A stretch of DNA of 64,000 bases, from positions 152,898,293-152,962,292 of the forward strand of contig NC_064819.1 in the NCBI RefSeq assembly GCF_024166365.1. The letters run 5' to 3'. Within the stretch, counting starts at the first letter, position 1. The number at the start of each line of letters is the position of its first letter. Of the stretch, positions 26,301 to 38,300 are shown piece by piece. The stretch is from Elephas maximus indicus (Eukaryota; Chordata; Mammalia; Proboscidea; Elephantidae). The notes under the pieces were generated by a model. It was not told where the DNA came from and did no database searches. It was given only the letters and a program-made list of their open reading frames with translations. The position numbers and the translations under genes were made by a program.

Positions 26301-29300
26301 TTAATCAACACTTCAAATTTCATTCAAATTAAGACTTTTGCTCCCCTCCCCAGTCGAGGCACAAAGTTGGCATTTGAGCAATAAGTTTCTGGTCATCTCT
26401 GATCACTTCCTGCAAGGATGGAAGTGGGAGGAGTGAGGGAGGGAGGGGCAGCACAGTTCTTTGGGTAGGTGACCTCATGCTCTCTGAGTCTACTATACGG
26501 TTGAAGCTGATGCTTTCTTTCCTAAGTTCTTTATCCCCACTGTTAAGACATCTGTAAGCTGCAGGTCTCCACTTCCCAGCAGCAACTCCCCCCCACCCCC
26601 CGCCAGCTTTTGGTTCACTCACCATCCGCTCCACACAGACTTACATATTCCCAGTGATTCTGGAAGTGCAGACTGATTCCACCACAGCAAAACTTCTCCT
26701 GGTGGTTAATGGCTCTTATCTCGCCCTTTAACTGCTCAGTGACCCCAACTGTAAGCATACACATCCCAAGTTCTCCCACTGGCCCCAGTGAAGCTTTCTT
26801 ACTAGGTCTGGGTTTAGGAGGTAGTCCTCCAGGGCTTGGGCTCATGGCATGGCCACAACTACCTCCCAAGAAAAATCTCACAAATCTTTTCTTCCTCCCA
26901 CAATCATAAACTCTTTCATATTTTGAAGTTGACTAGGAGTTCAAGAGCATTGGAATTAGTTTTTGAACATTTCCTTAGTAAAATCCACCTAGTGTGATGG
27001 AGGAGTCCCTGGGTGGTGCAAAAGTTTAATATGCTCAGCTGTTAACCAAAAAGTTAGTGGTTCAAATCCACCCAGAGGCACCTTGGAAGAAAGGCCTGGC
27101 GATCTATCTCTGAAAAATCCGCCATTGGCCATAGAGCACAGTTCTACTCTGACACGTATGAGTCACCATGAGTCAGAGTCAATTCAACAGCAACTGGTTT
27201 AGTGTGATGGAGCATCTCACTGGGAATTTCACTTTTGTTGTATCTTGGTGCTTAGTAAACTTCGATTTCACCATCCTGTTACCTGTCTCTCCACCTACTG
27301 CACCAGGTATATACCTCCATTTACATTCTAATCATTCAGTTCCATATCTGTCTCCTCCTCTAGCCTGCAATTATACTAAGGCGCTGACCTTGTATCATTT
27401 ATCTTTATACCCACAGAGCTTAAGATAGGAGTTGTCAGGCCTTTCATTTGCACAACTCCAGGGGCCACCCTGGCACCCAGAAGACTCTTAATAAAAATCT
27501 GTTGAATGAGTCAATGACTGAACAAGGTGTCAGGACGGTATATCAGAATGTATTTTAAAGGTTGACCAGTTGCTGACAGAGTTGTCAATGCCCAGCTGCT
27601 CCATAGAAAAAAAATTTTCCCTAAAATAAGGTACCAAGTGGTATTGCTCAGTAGCCTAGGCCTTTTTTTTTTTTTCCCCATTTAAAGTTAAGCAAATCTT
27701 AATTAAGCTGGTGGCACAGTGTTTAAGACCTTGGCTGCTAACCAAAAAGTCAGCAGTTTGAATCTACCAGCCACTCCTTGGAAACACTGTGGGGCAGTTC
27801 TACTGTGTCCTATAGGGTTGCTATGAGTTAGAACCGACTCGACAGCATCTAACAACAACAATGGTTTTATTTGCAATGAAAAATCAAGTCATCTGTTTTT
27901 AGGCACAAGGACTGAGGTGTTTCCCCTGGTGGGTGAGGCTCACTGCTGATTTTGGTTCTGAACAAAGGATGTTTTCCCCTCCCTTATTTCCTCTCTTCTG
28001 CTTCTTGTGCTCATGTCCATTGGTGTGCTGCAGCAGGCTTCTGCTGGCTTGTGAGAGCTGATGGTTATATTTTCAGAGTTTTGCGAGTTTTTTTTTTTTT
28101 TTAATTATATAAACTTAAAATTAAACAAGTTACATTAAAAACAAAATATGCAAAACACACACACACAAAAACCCAAAACAAAACCCGTTGCCCTCCAGTC
28201 AATTCCGACTCATAGTGACCCTATAGGACTGAGTAGAACCGCCCCATAGCGTTTCCAAGGAGTGGCCGGTGGATTTGAACTGCTGACCTTTTTGTAAGCA
28301 GCCAAACACTCGACCACTGTGCCACCAGGGCCACATGCAGAACTTGCCACTTCCTAATTACTTTTACTGTTCTCATGTGCTTGAAGTTATTTATATCTAT
28401 TGAATTGAATCTGTATGATGGAAATGCTATATGGTGGTGCGCTACTGAGCACTTCTTTCCATCAGTGACATCACATTGATAGCTTGAAATCAGCTATGAT
28501 GGAAGTTTTTACACAACAGAAATTGACAAATCCTACAACTCAGGGCTTGATTTATTGTTTTGCTGATTGTTTTGACTTAAGAAAGCAGATTAAACTTAAA
28601 CGTGTTTTTATGTCTATAGCCATTACATTATGAATAGTATAAAATATTGAGAAAATATTCTTCCAATATTTGAAAGCTATTATCCAATTCAGCAAAGAAG
28701 TTGCTCATGTCTATGTGGTTCTTCTCAATTCACTTTCATCTTCCTTATTAATATAAACATCACTCAATACTTATGTCAGACCTACACTCGCTTGTCAATC
28801 TGGTAATAGAATTATAAAAACTGACAGTGGATTTTACAAAAGATAGTAAATCATGCTAAAGTTATAAACCCACTGCCGTCGAGTCATGGAATTTATAATA
28901 AAGAGTATTGTATATTTTGTTTTATTTGTAAATCATCTGTTATACATCCTTTAAATCATCAATGTTTATAATAAGCTTATGTATTTCCTCCTAGGCAACC
29001 AGTTAGACATTTACTAGCACACCACTGGTCTAGCGCCTTATGGTCTCGTTCCCTCTAGTTCTGGCAGTGCTGCTGCTGTTGTTTTATTGGTGATTTTTAA
29101 GTCTTGTGATGCCTTGACAACCTGCCTAAGCAAGGACTCCTGGCTGAAGCAACACAACATGGCTCGGGGAAGGGACTGCACATCCCTGACCTACCTGGGT
29201 ACTTCCTGTGGAAGGAGGCATTTCAAGCAGTGGAAGTGAAAATTCCATACACCCACCCTGAATCTGGTACCTAATTGCTTAGGTTCCAAGCCAGGAAGAG

Positions 29301-32300
29301 TATTGAGGGATGATTATAAATATTACTTTGGGGCCTGGGGCAGAAATTCAGCTTCAACATTGTTGGAGATATCTAGGGAATCTAACTATCCCCTGCAACT
29401 GTCTAGGCACCCGCTACTTGCACATTGGTGTGGTGTGCGGATTCTCTTTACCATTTACTGACCTGAAAGCCAAAACAAAGTCTATAAAACTGAAATGCAC
29501 CATCAGCACGGCACAAGAGGAATAAATCACAGCAAGCAGCCAAGTCCCTTCCCCGGCAGGCACGCAGCTCTTGTCCAACTCCCCCCTACCCCCAACCAAG
29601 CGCAGATACACATTAAAAAAAAAAAAACAACACATTAGAGGTTTCTAAAGTTGGCTGTGCAGCAAATGTCAACGCTGCAGTGCTTGAGTTTAAGGAAAGC
29701 CTCCTCAGGTCAGTGCTTATGAGCTGTTAAATATTTTTTAAAGCATCTGAACTCAAAGATTTCTAAAGCATCTGAACTCATGAGAAGAAAAGCATTTTAT
29801 TCTTTACATTTTAAAAGTAATGCTCAGAATACCATTTACAGTCATGAAGTAGCCCAGTTCCCCATAGTTTCTCAGGTAGGACACTGGTGAGAAGGGATGG
29901 AATACATGCCTATGGCTGGCCAAAAGCCAAACCCATTGCTGTCAAGTCAATTCCGACTCATGGCGACCCCATGTGTTACAGTGTAGAACTGCTCCATAGG
30001 GTTTTTCTTGGCTGTAATTTTGTGGAAGCAGATCACAGGCCTTTCTTCTGTGGAATGGCTCGGCGGGTTTGAACTGCGAACCTCTGGGTAGTAGTTGAGT
30101 TCAAATCATGGAGTAAAATAATTTTTTTTAAACCAAATTTCTAAAATGTACTAAAAAAATGGAAATCAGAGAGATTGGAGCAGGTGAGTATTTGGGAAGA
30201 ATGTGTTATCTATTTCTCTGACTCCTACTAGAGAAAGAAACCTTTTTATTAAGGTATACTTTTTTCCCCTACGTTTTCAATGTACCTAGTTTATATCAAC
30301 GATGGCAATGTTTCCAATACATTCTTTGACTGAAAAAACATTACACAGATTCTCCCATGAGATTAAATGAATTTAAGACAGGTTTCCAGGTTTTCAAGGT
30401 ACATTATGTGAATGAAACAAGGATGGAAATTAAACTTCCGAAAACTGAAATGTAACCTACAGTGTGGGACACTCATCATAAGCATCAGCTTGAGAAATTT
30501 CTCCAAATGTATTTTCAAGAAGGAATACTCTTTAAAATGTTTACTCGTGTGTAAGGTTGGTTTTCCTGGATATTGAGACAAGAAGTTAGCAGCTACTGAA
30601 AAGTTAGAAGCTAGATGTATTAATATTCAAAGCCAAAAAGCAAAATTGCTGTTGTGAAATCACTGGTCTGACTTGCCTTTCTTCCTAGGCATTAGGTGTA
30701 AAAGAATTCTGCAAAAAAAAAAAAAAAAGGCACAAGAGGAGGGTAGAGAAGTGGCCTTACCTGAGACTGTAGAGGACTTTCCCGTCGGGCTGGACCCGCA
30801 GCATGACGTTGTCTGTGGTGGTGTCGTGGATGAAGGAGCGCTTGGAGTGCACGAAAAACATGTCGGGAACCCAGATCTTCTTCACTAGCCGTCCGTCAAA
30901 TGTCATGCTGAGGTTGTTGGTGCTCGGGAAAGACAGCCTCTCATCCTTCCAGTAGTGCCTCAGGTAGAGGGTCATCGTAAAGTCCTGGGGGCGGAGAGAC
31001 AGAGAGGGGAAGCCCACACACAAACGAACCCCATGGGGTGTCAGTAGGAGGGGCTGTACCCTCCCCCATGGAGTCCATCACCTGGCTAGGGGATGAAACA
31101 GAGCCAAGTGAGCCTCATCCTTGAGGGTCTTGCTCCTGGTCTCTGGGGTTGGCTACAGCAGGAAGAAGAGAACACTGCAGGGAAGGAACTCAGCAATAGG
31201 CCTGTAGCCAAAATAGTGGCCCTGAGCCCCACCCCACCCCCTGGACATTCACTCGGTACTGAGAAGATTACTACTGTGAACACCGGGGACCTCTGCCTGA
31301 AGGTTCGCCAGGCCCACACACAAATGGGAGTGCCTGAGACTTAATGCCTCCTAGAGCAGCTCTTAACCAGAGATGGGGGTGGTGGATAAATACCCCAGCT
31401 CCCTAGCCCCTTAGTTGGGACAACCCTGAGGCTGCTGACTGCTGGAGTATCCCAGTGGGACTGAGTTCCACGATAGGACCAGTCTGATGATCGGTTGTGG
31501 ATAGGACCACTGTGATCCATAGGGTTTTCAATGTAGATCACCAGGCCTTTCTTCCTGGTCCATCTTAGTCTGGAAGCTCCACTAAAACCTGTTCCGCATC
31601 ATAGCAACATGCAAGCCTCCACTGACAGACAGGTGGTGGCTGTGCATGAGGTGGATTGGTCAGGAATCGAATTCGGGTCTCCCGCATGGAAGGCGAGAAT
31701 TCTACCACTGAACCCACCAATGCTCTCAGCCAGTTTGATAGCACAGCCCTTTTTGCTTCCTTCCCTCCTGGTATTTCCTCACTCCCTTCTGGTGTTTCCT
31801 GGGATCTTCTCTCAAATAAACTACTTGTGCTAGAATGCTTGTCTCAGCTCTGCTTCTTGGGGAACCCAAACTAATATAAGGCCTTAAAGAGCCCTATAAG
31901 TCAAGCAGCGGTAGAACATTCCAGTTTTTATCTAAACCCAGCAAACATAAAGAAATGGAAACACTTTCACTTCTGCATTTCCACAGCCAGCCGCCTGATT
32001 CACAGTAGTAATATGTGTCCAGCTATGTGGCAGCTGCAACCTTGGGCCCCACTGTTTACATCTGAGAGCCTTTGACAGGGTAATGTGCCCTGGCTACAAG
32101 AGCCTGGGCACTGGAGGGGCGAAGTTGAAGTTTGTCATCTGGCTCTGTTTCATACAAACTGGGTGGCTTTTGCTAAGGGTCTTAACCTCCCTGAGCCATC
32201 TATAAAATGAGTGTGGGAATTCCCATTTCTCGGGGGAGTTGCGAGACTGAGTCAAGTCAGGTGTGTGGAGCACCTGGCCCAGGACAGGCCCAGTGTGCTC

Positions 32301-35300
32301 CCCCTGCCCACTGCCCTGGTCAGAGAAACACTTACCATGTCAACTTCTGAGATGCTGTCCAAGCTCTCCACCTGCACATCCACGCCAACGGGAACAGCTG
32401 GGCCTGGGGACAGGGCACAAGAGCATTTATTCTTTTGACTTAAACTTTTACTATGGAAGAGGAAAGGAGTGTTTTCCCCGGAAACTGAGTATCATGTCAG
32501 ATTTGAAGGTTTGGTGTTCCCACATGCCAACCTAAAGTCAAACGAGAGATGAAAGGGTAGAATCACAATCTGGCTCTCTGGAATATTTCAACCCATGGCC
32601 ATTGAGTCGATTCTGATTCATAGTGACCCCACAGGGTTTCCAAGGCTGTAAATCTGTACAGAAAGAGACTGCCACATCTTTCTCATGCAGAGCTCCTTGT
32701 GGTTTCAAACCACTGACCTTTCGGTCCGCAGTCGACTGCTTTAACCACTGTGCCCCTAAAAGCTCGGCTGCTAACCAAAAGGTCAGCAGTTCAAATACAC
32801 CAGCGGTTCCTTGGAAACCATAGAGGGCAATTCTACTCTGTCTTACAGGGTCTCTTTGAGTTGGAATTGACTTGAAGGCAATGGGTGGAATATTCCAGCA
32901 AAGGTAAAAAAGAGAAATTTTTTTTTTGTTTGAATCATCAAGTGATTCTGAAATGACAAGATTAATATATAGCCTCCTTCGCTGGATACATGCTTATCTA
33001 AAGGTATGATGAAGACATAGGTCAGAGGGTGGCTCTGATCTTAGGAGTGATCGAATGACTCCATAGCATGAGGTCACCTGCTACATTCCCTGTATTTACC
33101 TTCTGATTTTGTACTCTCTTTCATCATGGAAGCCAATGTCTCTGGCCATGAAAAAGGCATTGCTTGGTGTCTTACTTTCCTAGGGCTCATGGGCAGATTA
33201 ACCAGTAAGCAAGGTATGCACAGGCTTACGTTAAGCAAGGTAAGCACGGGCTTACTTGTGCTTACTTACTAATCTGTAGTGAAATTGATGATTTACTAAA
33301 CAAGGTAAGCACTATGCTTACCTTGCCTATTGGGTAATCTGCCCTTGCTGATGACTGCCTGCGATCCTAGGTTCCTTTGCTACTTATAGGTGCATCTCCT
33401 TCCATCCCCTCCCCTTGTGTGTCTGTCTCTTTGGGTTTGTACTCCCCTCTGTAAGACACCACTCAGAATGATTAGGTTTAGGACCCACTCTACTCTTGTA
33501 TGACCTCAGTAACATAGCAAAAGAAAAACCTATTCCCACAAAGGGTCATATCTATAGGTACAGGGGTTAGGACCTCAACATAAATTTTTTGAGGGACACA
33601 ATTCAATCCATAGCACTTGGTAATAGGCACTCAGAACCAAACCCAGAGCACTTGCCAACTCCACAGGTGTACATCTTCGCTACACAATGGATTAGCTGGG
33701 GGTGGGGTGAGAAGGGGTGGGGGGGTGCGGAGGGAGTGGGCATGATGCACCTGGGTAGCCTTAAAAAGACTAGACTTTACTCATTTCTGGGCCATCAAAA
33801 TGTAATATTCATAAACAATAAGTTGTCGTATGCTGTTAGGTTGATTCCAACTCACAGTGGCCCTATGCGACAGAGTAGAACTGCCCCATAGGGTTTCCTA
33901 GGCTGTAATCTTCACAGAAGCAGGTTGCCAGGTCCTTCTCCCATGGAGTGTCCGGTGTATTCAAACTGTTCAGCTTTTGGTTAACAGCCGAGTGGCTAAC
34001 CATTGTACCACTGGGGCTCCTTAAACAGTAAGAGAGCATTGTAAAGAGAGCAGATTCTGCTCTTTTTTCAGGCCTGTGGGGCGGAGAAGGAGCACACTCA
34101 AATCATTTTGAGTGAAAAGGTGAGTTTGGATCCAAAAGCAGCAAGTTATGGACTGGATAGAGGCTCCCTTACAAAACCCATTTATTCTTTCAGCAAAGGT
34201 GACTGAAAGAAATAAAAGGCATGAGAATGATTTTTAAAATAGATAAATGTTTTATTTTCCAGGGAAAAAACCCGCTAAGAACAAAACCCTATTTGACACC
34301 AAGAGGGTTGAAACCCGGCAGCTGCAGGCTAAGCTTCAGAGGGCTTTGGCATCCTTCTGCTCTAAATCATTATTTTCTCAAGTTTTTTTCATTTAATTAA
34401 ACCCAGCAGACCACACTGTGTCCTCGGATAAGTACCCAGCGTTCCAGCTGCCAGCTCCCAGATGAGAATAAATTGAGCCCAAGGTTGTTATTTCTGAGCG
34501 TTTTCAGGAAGCAGCTCTGGGCTGCAGCTGCTCCTTCTTCCCCTTGCCCTTCCCACAGCCAGCTGCTGGCATCACTGATCCTGGGTTGTCTTTGTTAGGA
34601 GCTGGGCTGGGTGAGCAGCAGAGCCCGGTGGGACAGGGCCGATGCTCAGAAGATGCCTGGGCTTGGTGACTTGTCCACCAAGTACAGCAATGGCAGATCT
34701 GATAAAGGGAGAGCCAAGCTGTGTGGTCCCTTGGCTTGATTTCCTGACCGCAGACAGACAGAAACCAACAACCAAACCTGTTGCCGTCAATTCCCACTTG
34801 ACGGCAATGTCAATTCCCTCCTGGAGACCCCACTTGCTTCACAGAAGAGCTGCACTCTAGGGTTTTCGTATGGAGAATGGCTGTAATCTTTTGGAAGTAG
34901 GTTGCCAGGCCTTTCTTCCATGGCACTGCTGGGTGGATTCAAATTGCCAACCTTTCAGTTAGTAGCGGAGAGCAAAGCTTTGCACCACCTAGGGACCTTG
35001 GACAGACAGAAGGACCCGAGAAAAGAAGACAACCGGAAACAGCACACATGTCATACCTCCAAAGCCAGGTCTCATGCTGAAATCATGGTCATCTATCCTC
35101 AGAAGCTGCTCTGACTTTGTCAGAGGTGATTTGGTGATGTCAGGGCTTCGTTTCAGAACTGGGCTGCGGAAGGAAAAAACAGATTGATCATGGATTCTAA
35201 CCAATCCAGATTAAAAAACTTTTGCATTCAGGTTCTTGATGGTGATGGGCTTGGCAGGGTGTGTTATTTCTTCTTTGAAGCTACTGGGTATCCCCTCACC

Positions 35301-38300
35301 CTTTCTTCAGCTTTCTGGATAAATGAACTGACCCAGAAGGTCCAAGACAGTGTTTCTCAACTGCCGCTACTTATTAAAATCACACAAGGAGCTTAAAAAT
35401 ATCGATCCCCAGATCCCGCCACAGAGACCCTGATTTGGGAGGTCTGAGAATAGGGCCTGGGAATTGGTATTTTTAAAACCCAGATAATTTTGAATGTGTA
35501 ACCACAGCTGAGAATGGCTGGCCCTGGTCCTAATGAATAAGCCCAGACACTCCAAAGGACTTTGGCCCCTGTGGGGGTGCAAGCTGGAGGGGAGAGTGGG
35601 TGGGCTGAGGCTGGTGCCCTGGACCCTGTGTGGCCCTCTCTGTGGAGGCAGGATGGACTTGACCACATGTTAAATGCCAGCCATCTGGTCTCACACCAAC
35701 AAGAAGCCAGCTGATTTTGCTGCTGCTTCTGAATTGCTGCTAGCACCATTTTTATTTATTTTCACTTTTTAAAATAGGTAATATATGCACAGGGATCGAC
35801 ACTTTAAAAAAAAAAAGGAAATGCAGTGAAAAGTCTGCTTCCCACCACTGCCTCCATCCACTCCATTTCCCCATCCACAGGTACCTACCTCTCTTATTGT
35901 TCCTTATTCGTTGTCCAGAGCTTCTTATATGTACAAGTAAATAGAAATATACATTCTTTTTTATACACACGTTTAACATATAAACTTTTCTACTACTTCT
36001 GGAGTCCTGGTGGCTCAGTGGTTAAAAGCTCAGCTGTTAACCAAAAGGTCAGCAGTTTGAATCCACCAGGTGCTCCTTGGAAACCCTATATGACTGTTCT
36101 CCTCTCTCCTATAGGGTTGCTATGAGTCGAAATCGACTCAACGGCAACGGGTTTGGTTTGGGTTTGTTTTCTACTACATCTTGCTTTTTTTAACCTAATG
36201 TACCTTGGATTTTTATCTGTATCAGGGTATCCCAAGCCTCCTTATTCTTTGTTACACTGCACAGTGCCCACTACATGAATACACCAGAATTCACTTGACC
36301 AGTCCTCATTGGTGGACACTGGGGTTAACTCCAGTCTTTTGCTACTACAAACAATGCTGCCTTGGCCTTGACTATAATTCATCTGCGCATCAGCACCATC
36401 TTTAGAAAGCACGGAAATGATTAACTGCCTTTCCTGCTAGCATCACACTAACACATGCTGACACCATATGATCACATGCTAACATCATGTGACCACATGC
36501 TGACGACACAAGGTAACATCATGTGACCACATGCTGACACCATGCTAACATCATGTGATCACGTGCTGACTCATGCTAACTTCAAGTATGTATTCTCTCC
36601 AGAGTCAGTAGTGCTTCTCCACCCTCTTCATCACCACCATCTCTGCACATACTTTTCCTTTCTCCCTGATGCAATGGTTCCCAAACTCTGGCATGTATCA
36701 GCACCACTTGGAGGGCTTGTTGAAACCTAGATTCCTGAGCTCCCTCTCCCCATCCCTGGCAGCTTCTGATCCAGTAGGTCTGGATCATGCTGATGCTGCT
36801 GGTCAGGGATGCCATCTTGATATCACAACCCTTATTCTCAGTACACACACTTTCCTCACAACTAGCTCAGCCCCCATTTAAGTCCTTCACTATCTTTTTT
36901 TCAGAAGAAATCATTCAGCATTGTTGGGGGGAAGAATGTGTCTGGGACCCAGAAAAACAGGACTTGGATCTCAATACTGACAACACTTGCTATGTGGCTG
37001 TAGGCATCTTGTTCCCCTGAGATTCAGTTTCCTCAACTGATAAAAGAAAAGCTCTGGGACCTGACAGGGGTTAAATGAGATAATGTGTGTGGGAGCACTT
37101 TTCAGTCTATGAAGTTTTATGCAAATGGGAGGAGCCAATACCATTACTGAGCTGACAGCAAGTTTCCTTCTCATGTGAGCAAATAACTGTGCTGGTAGCA
37201 AAGGAAGTGAGCCAGGGAGAGAATTTCATCTAGTGAATGAGGGCTTAGCCACCCTGCTTATCTACCACCCACCTGTCAGTTTGTTGTACTACGGTGGCTT
37301 GAATGTTGCTGTGATGCTGGAAGCTATGACACTGGTATTTCAAATACAAGCAGGGTCACCCATGGTGGACAGGTTTCAGTGGAGCTTCCAGACTAAGAGG
37401 GACTAGGAAGAAAGGCCTGGCAATCTACTTCTAAGAATTCGCCAATGAAAATCTGATGGATCACAATAGAATATCGACCGATAAAGTGCTGGAAGATGAG
37501 TGCCCTAGGTAGGTGGGAAGGCACGTAAAATCTGTAGTGGCCACAACAGTGGATTTGAACATAGCAACATTTGTGAAGATGGAGCAAGACCGGGCAACGT
37601 TTCATTCTATTGTACATGGGTTCACCATGAGTGAGCTAACTCACCAGCAGCTAATAACAACAACAACAACCCAGATGGTGGATGTAAGGAAGAAAGCTGG
37701 GGAACTTCAAGAGGAGGAAGGCCAGTCCTCATGGTTACCATGATCCTCTCTCTCACCCAGGCTGATGCAAGAGCGCGCTTCCCCTATTCTCCCTTTAGAC
37801 TTCCCCACCCTCTGCTTTCTGCTCCTTGGTGAAGGGGGTGAACTGCTGGAAACAATCACAGCTGAGGTGTGAGGAAGAAGTGTCTTTCAGAGTGGTGCGC
37901 ATTTGTGACCATACCTGCCTTGATGGTGGGCATCTTCATGTGCTTCTTGTCTCTGTCTTTGAGGTCTACTATGAAAATAAAAAATACGGATATTCTAGAG
38001 GCAGGCTAGGTACTCAACAAAGCAACCCCTCATCCTCCAGAATTGCTTCAAATCTAATCAGAATAACATATGAAACAAAAACACCTGTGAGGCTTCAGAG
38101 GGTTAACTTAGCCTTTCGATGAGCATTTTCCAGTTTCCCTCAGGAGCAGGAATTGGAGGGTAAATAATTTAGGAGGCTGGATTTAAAGAGATCTGAACTA
38201 AAACATCTTCCCATTGGCCAACCCAAGCCTGAAATTGCTGCCATTCTTTAAGAGGGTTCTTTATGATGTGTACATTTTAACTTGGCTCCACCATAAAATT

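Noticed and set aside
26615-26909. Overlapping open frames on both strands as a possible extra exon
   Set aside because: No splice-site pair in phase with neighbouring exons, and the receptor is complete without it.
31653-31723. Functional tRNA-Gly gene
   Set aside because: One acceptor mismatch, an extra D-region base, a B box deviation (gaattcga), and fusion to a repeat body. Better read as a SINE head.
36452-36585. CRISPR-like array
   Set aside because: Units are contiguous and of changing length with no distinct spacers; the genome is mammalian. A minisatellite.
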